Positions 51,459-60,372 of a stretch of 64,000 bases of DNA are shown piece by piece (the stretch's first letter is position 1; every line of letters starts with the position of its first letter). A model generated the notes under the pieces. The model saw only the letters and a program-made list of their open reading frames with translations. It ran no database searches and was not told where the DNA came from. The translations under genes were made by a program, and so were the position numbers. This DNA comes from Bacteroidota bacterium (lineage in GTDB: Bacteria; Bacteroidota; Bacteroidia; Chitinophagales; Chitinophagaceae). Location: NCBI GenBank assembly GCA_016715505.1, contig JADJZY010000006.1, positions 149,227 to 213,226 of the forward strand, given 5' to 3'.

Positions 51459-53123
51459 ATGAAAAAAATAATCATAGGGTCAATCATGCTGGGGAGTATG
51501 CTGAACCTGTTTGCAGGGAATATACTGAATGCACAAACCGCCAATTGGCAATGGGTTGCGCAGGGCAAAGGTGCCGGCCATGATAATGGACATGAAATTG
51601 CAACAGACGCCTCTGGAAACGCTTATATATGTGGAAGATTTCAAACACCTTCCTGTATGTTTGGAGCAGTGAATTTGCTGGCATCCACAATGTATAACGG
51701 GGCGTTTTTTATTGCTAAATTAGACTCCAACGGTCAACATATTTGGGCGAAAACAGCCCAGAGTAATAGTGGATCCGAAGCGACTGGTATAGCCACCGAT
51801 GCGAATGGAAATAGTATGGTTGTGGGGACCTATGCCACCACTGACACATTTTCGTTTGGAACCGTAAAATTATCACCCAACATGAATGACGCTACATTTA
51901 TTGCTGGTTATGATGCACAGGGTAATGTTAAATGGGCAAAAAATTTGGGCAAAACCAATATGTTTGGTGGAATGCACACCCTGGATGTCGTGATGGATCA
52001 AAGTGGTCAAGGGCGGGTAACGAGTTATTTTGAAGACAGTACTTATCTCATTAAAACCGATCAAATGGGGAATGAAATATGGCGTAAAAAATTTGCAGCT
52101 TCATCTGCATTCACCAATACATCCTTTAGAAAGTTAGCGATAGATCCATCGGGGAATACATTTGTGGTTGGTACAAGTTTTGCAACTTCCCTTACATTCG
52201 ATAATATCACCATCACCAATAATAGCAATGGAGGTTTGTTAGTGATGGTAAAAGTAGATCCGAATGGCAATGTTTTATGGGCCAAATTTGATGGGGCTAT
52301 CCCTTCAATTTACGAACCATCCATATGTACAGATGCCTCTGGGAATTGTTTTGTAGCCGGATCCTTTTTAGGAACCATTGCCCAATTTGGAGGCGTCACC
52401 TTGAACAATGCATCGGGTGTTGAGGATATGTTTATTTGCAAGTATGATTCTTTAGGAACTTTGCAATGGGCCAAACGAGCAGGTGGTCTTGCTGCAGATA
52501 TGGCTAAGAACTTACATGCCGATGCAAGCGGAAATGTATATATGACCGGCTTCTTTAGGGGCGTGGTTACATTTGATCCGGTATTGGTGAATGGCAGCAG
52601 TACTCCGGAATTATTTGTCGCAAAATACGATAACAACACAAGCTCCTGTTTATGGGTAAAAAAAGCAGGCAAAGATGAAGTTGAAATAGGGCATGGTGTA
52701 TGTGCAAATGCGTTTGGAGGAATTTGGTCGGTTGGAGAATTTTCCAGTGATACTTGTGTATTTGACAATTTAAAGTTGCCCAATAGTAGTCTGCCGCCTT
52801 ACACTTCAGAAGTAAGTGTCGCACGCATTAAAACCTCACAAACAAGCACTGGATTATTGGGAGTGAACGAAGCAAGCCAATGGGTAAACATATACCCCAA
52901 TCCTGGAAATGGACTTTATACAATAGATGGCTCTAAATTACAATCACCTATTCGAAACTGGAAACTGATGGATGCATTAGGAGCTCGTGTGATGGAAGCA
53001 CAAGTAGAAAACCAAATGGATGTTTTTCAATTAGATTTAAAAGATTTACCAGCCGGTATTTATTTTCTGCAACTGAACGATGACAATGGGAGAACGTATC
53101 GTCATCGCATCGAAAAGCGCTGA
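51459..53123 (+). CDS. T9SS surface protein with SBBP-like beta-propeller repeats
   Basis: A 554-residue secreted protein with signal peptide MKKIIIGSIMLGSMLNLFAG. It has repeats of the SBBP type (WAKTAQSNSGSEATGIATDANGN, WAKFDGAI, DASGNVYMTGFF) suggesting a beta-propeller. The C-terminal sorting domain is YPNPGNGLYTI ... LPAGIYFLQL ... HRIEKR. Ligand unknown. The frame is intact here. Confidence 0.85.
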   Translation: MKKIIIGSIMLGSMLNLFAGNILNAQTANWQWVAQGKGAGHDNGHEIATDASGNAYICGRFQTPSCMFGAVNLLASTMYNGAFFIAKLDSNGQHIWAKTAQSNSGSEATGIATDANGNSMVVGTYATTDTFSFGTVKLSPNMNDATFIAGYDAQGNVKWAKNLGKTNMFGGMHTLDVVMDQSGQGRVTSYFEDSTYLIKTDQMGNEIWRKKFAASSAFTNTSFRKLAIDPSGNTFVVGTSFATSLTFDNITITNNSNGGLLVMVKVDPNGNVLWAKFDGAIPSIYEPSICTDASGNCFVAGSFLGTIAQFGGVTLNNASGVEDMFICKYDSLGTLQWAKRAGGLAADMAKNLHADASGNVYMTGFFRGVVTFDPVLVNGSSTPELFVAKYDNNTSSCLWVKKAGKDEVEIGHGVCANAFGGIWSVGEFSSDTCVFDNLKLPNSSLPPYTSEVSVARIKTSQTSTGLLGVNEASQWVNIYPNPGNGLYTIDGSKLQSPIRNWKLMDALGARVMEAQVENQMDVFQLDLKDLPAGIYFLQLNDDNGRTYRHRIEKR

Positions 53124-53178
53124 TAAACAAAAGCTCATAGAAGCGAACCCGATGAACAGCCCCACGATTGCAGCGATA

Positions 53179-53219
53179 GCTCCCTGAAGCTTCAGCGAAA
53201 GGGACTACAAGCGGAAAGC
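53179..53219. repeat. second REP-like element
   Basis: TCCCT and AGGGA arms flank a short loop, followed by ACTACAAGCGGAAAGC, similar to the element at 4974-5033. It lies in the gap between the T9SS protein stop and the TPR gene end; the gap has no gene. Confidence 0.35.
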
Positions 53220-53268
53220 GTGTGCTCAGATGATTAAATGGTAGAATGATGATGGGCCCTGAAATAGA

Positions 53269-54009
53269 TCACTTCGATAAAGCTTTACGCGCTTTGTGTA
53301 TATACTGCATGTGAAATTGCCTATTTTGTTTGGGGATGAGATCGCGCTGATCCATCACTACGGTCCAAATTTTTTGAGCTTCCTGAGTACGGCCCTGCTT
53401 TTGATAGACCATACCGAGGTAATACATGGCATCAACCGTTTTGTGAAAACGCACATGGTTTTGCAGGGTTTGCTCGGCGTTCGAATAATCGCCAGATTCG
53501 AGATATGCGATACCGAGCCACAATTCATCGTCGGGGCGAATGAGGCCCTGGGGGCTTAACAAACGGGCTTTTTGCAGATACTGAATGGTTTGAGGGAATT
53601 GGTCTTGCAGAAAATACAAACGACCCAATTGAAGAATCACTTCCAAATCTTCGGCATACATGCCCTGCAAGGCCGACTGATACAACTCGATGGCTTTGGC
53701 ATAATTTTTACGGGATGCATATGCGCGGGCAAGTTCGGTGCGATTTACAAAGGTATCGCTGATGCGTAAGTTCTTTTCAAGTTCCTGTATACTCTGGCGA
53801 CTTTCGAAGAGGTGCTGGGTGAGAAAACCAAGTTTGCCGGATTGGAGTCCGGGCAGCACTTCCACGATAAAATAGGCGAGCGCTCCTACGAGGGGAAGAA
53901 AAATGAGGATAAAGATCCAATTCGTTTTGCCGGATTTATAAGCATGAATGATACCGATGAGTTGGATGATGCCGACTACCCAATAATGTTGAAAAAACCA
54001 TTGAATCAT
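53269..54009 (-). CDS. membrane-anchored TPR protein
   Basis: About 246 residues from ATG 54009. Two N-terminal membrane helices (HYWVVGIIQLIGIIHAYK and WIFILIFLPLVGALAYFIV) precede about four tetratricopeptide repeats (ARAYASRKNYAKAIELYQSA, GRLYFLQDQFPQTIQYLQKA, AYLESGDYSNAEQTLQNH, GMVYQKQGRTQEAQKIW). Probably a scaffold on the inner membrane. Partner unknown. Confidence 0.85.
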   Translation of the reverse strand: MIQWFFQHYWVVGIIQLIGIIHAYKSGKTNWIFILIFLPLVGALAYFIVEVLPGLQSGKLGFLTQHLFESRQSIQELEKNLRISDTFVNRTELARAYASRKNYAKAIELYQSALQGMYAEDLEVILQLGRLYFLQDQFPQTIQYLQKARLLSPQGLIRPDDELWLGIAYLESGDYSNAEQTLQNHVRFHKTVDAMYYLGMVYQKQGRTQEAQKIWTVVMDQRDLIPKQNRQFHMQYIHKARKALSK

Positions 54010-54191
54010 AAAACGCTGCAAAGTAATGAATTTTTGGGAGGGATTCAAGGGGGCATGGGATAGGCGGCGAGTATGCCTGGTTGGGTTTTGGCTGAGGAAT
54101 CTTTGGGGTTCTATCAAATCGACTCTTGTAAATTTCAGAAATCGAAAGCTTTATCTTAGTTTTGCCGACTTTAAGATTCCAGAGAATCTTT

Positions 54192-54265
54192 GGTCCTATA
54201 GCTCAGTTGGTTAGAGCACCTGACTCATAATCAGGTGGTCCTAGGTTCAAGTCCTAGTGGGACCA
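54192..54265 (+). tRNA. tRNA with CAU anticodon (Ile2 or elongator Met)
   Basis: A 74-nt tRNA: acceptor GGTCCTA/TGGGACC with discriminator A, D-arm AGCTCAGTTGG, anticodon loop ACTCATAAT (CAU), T-arm GGTTCAAGTCC. The acceptor C4-G69 and C5-G68 pairs are TilS identity features in E. coli tRNA-Ile2, so lysidine-modified tRNA-Ile2 is favoured, but elongator Met is possible. CCA is not encoded. Confidence 0.9.
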
Positions 54266-54266
54266 C

Positions 54267-54297
54267 AAGCCTTTCAAGAAATTGGGAGGCTTTTTTT
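54267..54297 (+). terminator. intrinsic terminator after tRNA-CAU
   Basis: Stem AAGCCT / AGGCTT followed by a T7 run, directly after the tRNA. Confidence 0.7.
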
Positions 54298-54463
54298 GTG
54301 TGGATACTTTGGTAAGAATCATCAAATTTGCAAAAACAAATGGGCAGGATACCGGCAGTATCAAATTTAGAACTGAAGAAGTTGGACGATACGATTTGTT
54401 ATGAATTTGATTTGGCTGAAGGCATCACAAGAATCAGGGTCAAAATTGAGCGAGGTGTATGAC

Positions 54464-55474
54464 TCAAAACCCCTTTTTCGCTTTACGATATAATTCGGCA
54501 ATGGGTGTTGTTGTGGCGCCATGTTTTAAATGATAAGCTGCAATCTGATACGATTTTTTACAATTATTCCATTGAATTTTTAGGGCATCTCTTAATCGTG
54601 CATTGGGATCAAAAATATGCGCCGGATCTGAAGTAAGGCCGTTGAGTTCCATTATTTGAATGTGCTGGCCTTTGAGAAAATCCTCAATAAAATTTACCCT
54701 CAAATCAAATCGACCATAGTAAAAACCATCTATCTGCAAACAAATTTCATCGAATACAGATGTTAACTCAGGTGTAATCAGATGTCCATGATCTCTGAAA
54801 ATGGTACCCCGGCAATGATTTCCAATGGGCTCTAAAATTCGTGCTTCATGGTTCGGAAGAATTTCGTCTAAATCAATGATTTCCTGTAATCGTTTGATTT
54901 GCAAAGAAGCTCTGTAATCCTTGCGCATCAGTTGCTTGATTGAACTTTTACCATCGCCAATCACTTCCAGAAATTCTTTTTTAGAGACCGACACAATTTC
55001 TCCGTTTGTTTGCCAGGGCATTCGAATATAAAAAATACCGAGTTCTAATTCGTAAGGAATGATTTCCTGAATCATATAATCTTCCTCAACATTTTGATGA
55101 TAGGCCAAGAGTTCTTCGTAGGTGTGGATGGTTTTGATTTTACGACCTCTGCCACCGATATCGGGTTTTGCAATGAATGGGAAGGCCAACAAATTTGGGA
55201 AAGCATCAAGTTGTTGGGTATGATGAATAAAAATAGTTTTTGGTTTATACTTGGCAGGAATCGAATCGAGTATCTTCATTTTACTTTCGCCCAAAAAGCC
55301 ACTGTCTTCCATGCCCGGATTAACGGCGGTAAACCAGGTCAGATTTCGGGTGCGAAGCATATACCAAACCCATAAAGGCCAAATTGGAGCCACCAATACC
55401 CACCAGGGCCAAAATTCATGATGCTTAAGACCGAGGTGTTGTAAAATTCCTTTTCGAGGTTTTTTATAGTACAA
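54464..55474 (-). CDS. ATP-grasp-type ligase (D-Ala-D-Ala ligase-like)
   Basis: A 336-residue protein with TTG start 55474 (no earlier ATG). ATP-grasp features are visible: AFPFIAKPDIGGRGRKI (nucleotide-binding Lys and Gly-rich loop), YMIQEIIPYELELGIFYIR, GRFDLRVNF and the metal-binding IMELNGLTSDPA. The N-terminus is hydrophobic with two short membrane-like stretches (WPWWVLVAPIWPLWVWYML). Substrate unknown. It overlaps the NRDE gene by 11 bp and ends a four-gene operon. Confidence 0.8.
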   Translation of the reverse strand: MYYKKPRKGILQHLGLKHHEFWPWWVLVAPIWPLWVWYMLRTRNLTWFTAVNPGMEDSGFLGESKMKILDSIPAKYKPKTIFIHHTQQLDAFPNLLAFPFIAKPDIGGRGRKIKTIHTYEELLAYHQNVEEDYMIQEIIPYELELGIFYIRMPWQTNGEIVSVSKKEFLEVIGDGKSSIKQLMRKDYRASLQIKRLQEIIDLDEILPNHEARILEPIGNHCRGTIFRDHGHLITPELTSVFDEICLQIDGFYYGRFDLRVNFIEDFLKGQHIQIMELNGLTSDPAHIFDPNARLRDALKIQWNNCKKSYQIAAYHLKHGATTTPIAELYRKAKKGF

Positions 55475-56165
55475 GCTTTAATTGTTTAGATTGAATAAAA
55501 TCGAAGTAAGTCATGGAAATAGATGCTGATTTTTCAATGGATGTCAGACTAACGGTTTTAAGTATATCATTTCGATTAATCAAAATATCTTCCTGATCAG
55601 TTGATGGATGTTTGTTGGTATGAAAAGCGATGATATCCTCCTGGGTATAATTTTCTTGTTGCAGAAAAACTTCGAATTGTTTTTTTCGCCGCAGGATAGA
55701 ATCTTCATCATACAAAGTGGTCGAGCTCCAAATGTAGGCTTGGTTTTTTGTCAAGTTTTTAAGATGCAATTGATGGCCGTCAAAAGTGCATTGTTTGATA
55801 TGATCTGAATCATGTTCAACAATAATCAAAGTGAATGGTTCTAATTGGTGTGTGTTATAGGATTGTAGAAAATCATCTACAGAAACGTAATTAAAAAAGT
55901 CGACAATGATTTTTCCACGACTATGCCGATAGGGAGCTTGTGAAACATGTTTTTCGAAACCGCCGTTTAACAAACACAAGGTATAATTTTGACTACTCGT
56001 TATCCAGGTGCCTCCGGCATTGCGATCGATTGGGCTTAGAACCATTTGATTTGAAAAGCTTAATAAAGCAGGCCATTGAGCGATACCTCTGGTGAAATGT
56101 TCGTCACGGTTATGGGTCAATATAAATCCATTATTTGGCCGGGGTAAATAAGTGACTGTGCACAT
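55464..56165 (-). CDS. NRDE/TANGO2-family protein
   Basis: A 233-residue protein from ATG 56165 (MCTVTYLPRPNNGFIL). The NRDE motif is present as THNRDEHFTRG. TANGO2-like proteins have an N-terminal-nucleophile-type fold (Cys2) and have been linked to heme handling; here no heme gene is adjacent. It overlaps DinB by 35 bp upstream and the ATP-grasp gene by 11 bp downstream. Confidence 0.82.
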   Translation of the reverse strand: MCTVTYLPRPNNGFILTHNRDEHFTRGIAQWPALLSFSNQMVLSPIDRNAGGTWITSSQNYTLCLLNGGFEKHVSQAPYRHSRGKIIVDFFNYVSVDDFLQSYNTHQLEPFTLIIVEHDSDHIKQCTFDGHQLHLKNLTKNQAYIWSSTTLYDEDSILRRKKQFEVFLQQENYTQEDIIAFHTNKHPSTDQEDILINRNDILKTVSLTSIEKSASISMTYFDFIQSKQLKLVL

Positions 56166-56661
56166 GGTTTCTATATTTAATCGTCGAATAGGCCACACCG
56201 AAATCGGCATCCAGTTGAATGGAAGGCAGGTAGGCTATGCAAGCCATTTTTATGATGGCAAAATGATGAATGGTATGTTCGATGACATAAGATAACTCGC
56301 GAAATAAACTGGATTCAATGATGAGCGATGAGGTATCAACATTTTGTGAAGTATATAAAGCGAGCGATTTATTTTCATGGAGCATATCCAAATCATGTTG
56401 TAAATTTTCGATACAACTTTGTGCGTAAGCTATGTTGGATTCCTGCAAGAGGCTTCGTTCTCTGGCGTCATAATTGATTTGTCCGTCCAAATGGCCTTTT
56501 ATCAAACATTGATAAAATTCTATGACATGTCTGACATGCATTCCGATTGTACTATCTGAAAGCAATGGGAAGGTCTGTTGGTATTCTGATGACTGGATTT
56601 GCTCCAAAAAACCACTTAACTGGGTTAAGGTATGCTTGGCAGATTCAACTAATTGTTTCAT
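56131..56661 (-). CDS. DinB-family protein
   Basis: A 176-residue four-helix protein from ATG 56661. A DinB-like metal site pattern is visible in HVRHVIEFYQCL and EHTIHHFAIIKM (His residues spaced as in DinB/YfiT-like folds). Role unknown; some relatives are thiol transferases. It begins 5 bp after the YceI gene and overlaps the NRDE gene by 35 bp. Confidence 0.75.
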   Translation of the reverse strand: MKQLVESAKHTLTQLSGFLEQIQSSEYQQTFPLLSDSTIGMHVRHVIEFYQCLIKGHLDGQINYDARERSLLQESNIAYAQSCIENLQHDLDMLHENKSLALYTSQNVDTSSLIIESSLFRELSYVIEHTIHHFAIIKMACIAYLPSIQLDADFGVAYSTIKYRNHVHSHLFTPAK

Positions 56662-56666
56662 TCTGT

Positions 56667-57200
56667 TTATTTTTGAACTGTTGTGCTCAGGGTTATCGTA
56701 ACATAATCGCTCATTGTGAAACTGCTTCCGCCAATATTCCAATCGTTTCGATTGAGGGTAAAAGTAGTATAAAATTTCAAGGTATTTCCTTCTTGTATGG
56801 TTTGCACATCTGAGCTGAACAGCTTGGTAATTCCTTTCATAGTTAATGACCATTTCACGGTATAGATTCCCGGGCTTTTCCTACTGATGAGCACGGATTT
56901 CATGGTTAAAGAAGGATAATTTTTTACATTAAAAAATTCTTCTTTATCGCGTAAGTGATTGTCGCGAAGTTTGATGCCGGTTTGAATGGAATTCGATTCA
57001 ATCTGTCCAATAAAACTAGATTGAGCAGGGTTTGCTTCATCGAAACTAACTTGAATACTAGATTTGGTGAAGGAGCCTTTCACCGAAATTCCGGCATTTT
57101 TGATTTTAAAGGTGATGGAGCTATTTAGAATTTTATTCCATTGTGCATAGATTTGAATATGACATAGAATTGCAAAAAGTAGGAAGCATATTGATTTCAT
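56667..57200 (-). CDS. YceI-family secreted protein (paralogue)
   Basis: A 177-residue secreted lipocalin-like protein with signal peptide MKSICFLLFAILCHIQIYAQ. It shares FKIKNAGISVKGSF, IQTGIKLRDNHLRDKEEFF and MKGITKLF with the copy at 10929-11474. It is the first gene of the operon YceI, DinB, NRDE, ATP-grasp. The ligand is probably a lipid or isoprenoid. Confidence 0.88.
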   Translation of the reverse strand: MKSICFLLFAILCHIQIYAQWNKILNSSITFKIKNAGISVKGSFTKSSIQVSFDEANPAQSSFIGQIESNSIQTGIKLRDNHLRDKEEFFNVKNYPSLTMKSVLISRKSPGIYTVKWSLTMKGITKLFSSDVQTIQEGNTLKFYTTFTLNRNDWNIGGSSFTMSDYVTITLSTTVQK

Positions 57201-57244
57201 TCCGGATCCGAATTAGTCGTTGTGAAGATGAAGTAATTGATGTT

Positions 57245-58006
57245 CTATTGATGTTTGAATAGATAATTGATGCCAAACCCAAACATCAATTGTTTTGTTC
57301 GATATCGTTCTGCATTCACTGTGGTTCCGATGGAGTTTGTGTATGTTACCGGACTGTCTAAGGTATATTCATTGAACAAAAATGCCGCTCCGGCCAATAC
57401 TTTCAGTTTCGGTTTTATGAGGTAAGAAAGCATAAATGCGGAATTGAGGCTTCCTAAATCATTGTCGCTAATCAGGAGTGCGTTAAAGGAAGTCGGTTTG
57501 GCTTTTGAGTTTTGAATGAGTTGATTACCATCGCCATAAGTTAGTTTGGCATCTTTAGAACTGCCAAAAGAAAATCCAACTAAATCAATATTAAATTCTA
57601 CACCCCATTTTTTTGCAAAATCATATCGCAAAGCCAAATAGATATTCAGTGCATTCACCTGAGTGGCATTTAATGAAAGGGTGTCTATATTTTGGGTGAT
57701 TTGTTCTGCAAAAAATACAGAAGGACCTGTTTTGCCACTGGTTAAAAGGGCTGGAGCGGTGATGTATTCCAATTTGCCTGATCCAAAAGAAGACGTTAAA
57801 CGGCCTCCTAATCCAAATTTAAAGTTCTTTTTGTTTTTGCCAATTCCCCAATATTGGGTCCCGGTAAATGCCAATGCTGACAGGCTTCCGTTGGAGGTGA
57901 GGGAAACACCGGCTTCGGATGAGGTGCGAGAGATGAATGGCTTACGTTTCTGAGCGAACAATAAAGTAGGAAACAATAACAATCCTAAGAAAAATAGATT
58001 TTTCAT
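57245..58006 (-). CDS. outer-membrane beta-barrel protein
   Basis: A 253-residue protein from ATG 58006 with signal peptide MKNLFFLGLLLFPTLLFAQ. Alternating hydrophobic strands and a C-terminal FGFGINYLF suggest an 8-12-strand barrel. Its function is unknown. An ECF-type promoter motif lies 14-44 bp upstream (58020-58050), identical in spacing to one before the Omp28-like operon. Confidence 0.7.
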   Translation of the reverse strand: MKNLFFLGLLLFPTLLFAQKRKPFISRTSSEAGVSLTSNGSLSALAFTGTQYWGIGKNKKNFKFGLGGRLTSSFGSGKLEYITAPALLTSGKTGPSVFFAEQITQNIDTLSLNATQVNALNIYLALRYDFAKKWGVEFNIDLVGFSFGSSKDAKLTYGDGNQLIQNSKAKPTSFNALLISDNDLGSLNSAFMLSYLIKPKLKVLAGAAFLFNEYTLDSPVTYTNSIGTTVNAERYRTKQLMFGFGINYLFKHQ

Positions 58007-58019
58007 GTGTTTTTTTACT

Positions 58020-58050
58020 TGGACGAGATTAAGCACGATTCCTTACAAAT
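58020..58050 (-). promoter_or_regulatory. ECF sigma-type promoter of the beta-barrel gene
   Basis: On the minus strand ATTTGTAAGGAAT, then CGTCCA: the GTAAGGA element is followed by exactly 14 bp and the CGTC element. This matches the motif at 60082-60112. It ends 14 bp before ATG 58006. Confidence 0.6.
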
Positions 58051-58176
58051 AATCCGGGTAAATTTTTATCGATTAAAATTCAGGTGTTCTATTTCGTTTG
58101 AGGGATCATTTATGGAAAGGTGAGAATTTATAATTTTTGATTGAATGTATACTATCAGTCTGATTAAAATGAAGGC

Positions 58177-58593
58177 TTATAAAACGCTGAAAGGATTTTT
58201 GCCTTTCAAAATTAACCTGAACATGGCCAATAATTTTTGAGCGTTGAAAGCAATGAGTATGAGTGCAGCAATGAAAGTGATTAAAGCATAAATGAATAAT
58301 ACAGAATCTCCATCAACTTCAATGCCCAGTGTGGTGAGATGAAAAAAGAGCGCACCACTCATCAGTCCTGCCGCCAAAATTGCGCCAATGCTAGTAGTGC
58401 GAGGAATTAGAATCAGCAAGGATGCAATCAACTCCATGACACCTATTCCGATTCGTCCGTAAGGTTCAAGTCCAATGGTTGTAAATAAAGCGACGGATTG
58501 AGGATGTGCGGTGAATTTGAAATAGAGTGTTTGCAGCATGATACCCGCAGCTATAAGCCGCAAAGCCCAGATTAGAATATTTTTTAAAGTCAT
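58177..58593 (-). CDS. DoxX-like membrane protein
   Basis: A 138-residue protein with four membrane segments (LIWALRLIAAGIMLQTLYFKF, GIGVMELIASLLILIP, AILAAGLMSGALFFHLT, LFIYALITFIAALILIAF) typical of DoxX/DUF4870-like proteins. It is the last gene of the Omp28-YHS-DoxX operon, 15 bp after the YHS gene. DoxX proteins are linked to thiol-oxidative defence in some bacteria. Confidence 0.85.
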   Translation of the reverse strand: MTLKNILIWALRLIAAGIMLQTLYFKFTAHPQSVALFTTIGLEPYGRIGIGVMELIASLLILIPRTTSIGAILAAGLMSGALFFHLTTLGIEVDGDSVLFIYALITFIAALILIAFNAQKLLAMFRLILKGKNPFSVL

Positions 58594-58608
58594 TTTTAAT
58601 TGGATTAT

Positions 58609-59082
58609 TTATTTGAAAAGTTGTTTCCAGTTTAAGTTTGCTTTTGCCAATAATACACGTTCATTTTTGTTCCAGCTTTCCAGGGTATTATTGAATAAGG
58701 TGTGGTAAAATAAATAGAGCTTACCGCCAATGATTTTAAATGTTTTTGGATCTATCTCTACTTTTTCACCGGTATTTCCCATGGCATAAGCACACCAACC
58801 ACCAAATTGGGGTTCGTATTTAGATGGTAATGCTTTGAATAAATCCAGATTGTTTTGAGAGTTGAAATAATAGATCACATTCCCATAATTGAAGGCAAAT
58901 TGTTTATTGCCTTTTTTGGCCTTACCCTCTGTAAAGTAGCATACAGGATCATACCCTTGAATGGCGATAGACTTTTCGGTATTAAAATGTGATTTTCTGA
59001 GCTGGTTGATGTCCTGGGCCTGTGTTGAAAGAGAAAGAATTCCAAGTGATAGGCTGAGAAAGAATACAATTGATTTAAGCAT
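58609..59082 (-). CDS. YHS-domain secreted protein
   Basis: A 157-residue protein with signal peptide (MLKSIVFFLSLSLGILSLSTQAQ) and a YHS-like domain: AIQGYDPVCYFTEGKAKKGNKQF, VIYYFNSQNNLDLF, FGGWCAYAMG. YHS domains often bind metals. It lies 4 bp after the Omp28-like gene and 15 bp before DoxX. Confidence 0.88.
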   Translation of the reverse strand: MLKSIVFFLSLSLGILSLSTQAQDINQLRKSHFNTEKSIAIQGYDPVCYFTEGKAKKGNKQFAFNYGNVIYYFNSQNNLDLFKALPSKYEPQFGGWCAYAMGNTGEKVEIDPKTFKIIGGKLYLFYHTLFNNTLESWNKNERVLLAKANLNWKQLFK

Positions 59083-59086
59083 ATGA

Positions 59087-60064
59087 TTATTTTAGAATTT
59101 GAAATTTTGTGTTGAGCATATGTGGGTTTGAAATGAATTTTAGGACATAGGTGCCATTAGCAAGTTCGGCCACCTGAATACGATTGTTGACGACCTTTCC
59201 GGTTTTCAGGATTTTGCCCTGAAGTGAAACGATTTGATAAGTGGCATACTCAAGATTGGTTTTGACGGTGATGAATTCACTCACCGGGTTCGGATAAACC
59301 TGGAGTTCTTCCGGATAATTTTCATTCACCGCAGTTGGTATTGAAGTAATCTTGTTTGATTCGGCAGCATTGATGACTTGTTTATTCAAATGCTGCAGTA
59401 TCGCAATCGTCTGCATACGATTCGCAGGCCAATTGGATGCAAGTTGATAGCTGAAAGTATATGTGGTACTATCATTCACATTGGCAGGTAAATTAATGGT
59501 ATTACCGGTCATACTGGTAAGTCCTTTTCGAAAAACATCCTGATGAATACTTTCTCCATTGCCGGTGCTTTGATTGACGGTATCTTGTTTAGCCCCTGCA
59601 AAAAGTAATGCTTGTGTCATTGTGTCGGCAGCAACTTTTTTTACAATAATTCTTACCCATACAGAATCCGAAGTGATTAAATCCTGGGTTGCTTGTATTT
59701 CGAAATTGCTCATATTGGAAGCAGAAGTATTTAATGAGGCACTGAGATTTGCCGTGGTGCTCAACACGCCATTTACAATAAGTCGGGGCGTGCTGCCATA
59801 AATATTATAGTAATTGGTTCTTGCATCATTTTCGCTGGGATTGGCCATCGAAAATACACAGGAGGCGTAGGGTGCACTTGGGTGAAAAGTGATATGTAAT
59901 ACATTGGGGTTGCTGCTCAAGGTATTGTAAATACCTGGGTTTTGGCTGGCGCATATACTACAATTGGAATTGGTGAAATGCTCGACAATATTTGTTTGGG
60001 CTATTTGCGCCTGTGAGAAGATCGCAATGAAAAGCGTAAAGAAGGCGCTGATGATTTTTTTCAT
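59087..60064 (-). CDS. Omp28-like thioredoxin-fold T9SS protein
   Basis: About 325 residues from ATG 60064; the upstream in-frame ATGs fall inside the promoter. Signal peptide MKKIISAFFTLFIAIFSQAQ is followed by a thioredoxin-like motif SNCSICASQNPG, an Omp28-like domain, and a type A sorting domain (YPNPVSEFITV ... LANGTYVLKF ... FQILK). It is first in an operon with YHS and DoxX and has an ECF-type promoter motif just upstream. Confidence 0.85.
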   Translation of the reverse strand: MKKIISAFFTLFIAIFSQAQIAQTNIVEHFTNSNCSICASQNPGIYNTLSSNPNVLHITFHPSAPYASCVFSMANPSENDARTNYYNIYGSTPRLIVNGVLSTTANLSASLNTSASNMSNFEIQATQDLITSDSVWVRIIVKKVAADTMTQALLFAGAKQDTVNQSTGNGESIHQDVFRKGLTSMTGNTINLPANVNDSTTYTFSYQLASNWPANRMQTIAILQHLNKQVINAAESNKITSIPTAVNENYPEELQVYPNPVSEFITVKTNLEYATYQIVSLQGKILKTGKVVNNRIQVAELANGTYVLKFISNPHMLNTKFQILK

Positions 60065-60081
60065 GATTCGAATTTTCATCA

Positions 60082-60112
60082 TAGACGCCATGAAATCCGA
60101 ATCCTTACAAAT
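60082..60112 (-). promoter_or_regulatory. ECF sigma-type promoter of the Omp28-YHS-DoxX operon
   Basis: On the minus strand ATTTGTAAGGAT, 14 bp after GTAAGGA, then CGTCTA. The predicted start of transcription falls near 60075, 11 bp before ATG 60064. Same motif and spacing as at 58020-58050. Confidence 0.65.
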
Positions 60113-60113
60113 C

Positions 60114-60371
60114 TTACTTCGAAGAATTAATTTTTTCTTGCATTGCTTGTTTTTTCTCAGCGGAAACTTGGATGCCTCGATCGTTTTGAACGGATTTTAG
60201 TGTAGTGTGAATCATACGGATTTGATCGGAGAAAAATTTACAAGGTTTACAAAGCATTAAATGTATGCGCTGTTTAAATTTTTCAGAAAGGCTTAAAGGC
60301 TCTTCAACCGCCTTGGAGCTGAGCAGGGTAGATTCCTGACAATTGATCATGATGGATTTAAGTAGCTTCAT
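60114..60371 (-). CDS. zf-HC2-like anti-sigma factor, short
   Basis: An 85-residue protein with the N-terminal motif INCQESTLLSSK and HLMLCKPCKFF (His-x3-Cys-x2-Cys), a zinc-binding anti-sigma pattern. There is no membrane segment, so it would be a soluble redox or metal-sensing anti-sigma. It starts 1 bp after the repaired sigma factor stop, which supports co-translation. Confidence 0.75.
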   Translation of the reverse strand: MKLLKSIMINCQESTLLSSKAVEEPLSLSEKFKQRIHLMLCKPCKFFSDQIRMIHTTLKSVQNDRGIQVSAEKKQAMQEKINSSK

Positions 60372-60372
60372 A

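Noticed and set aside
54298..54463. Gene remnant between tRNA-CAU and the ATP-grasp gene
   Set aside because: Short frames exist but none shows a domain, and the 166-bp gap is better left as non-coding.
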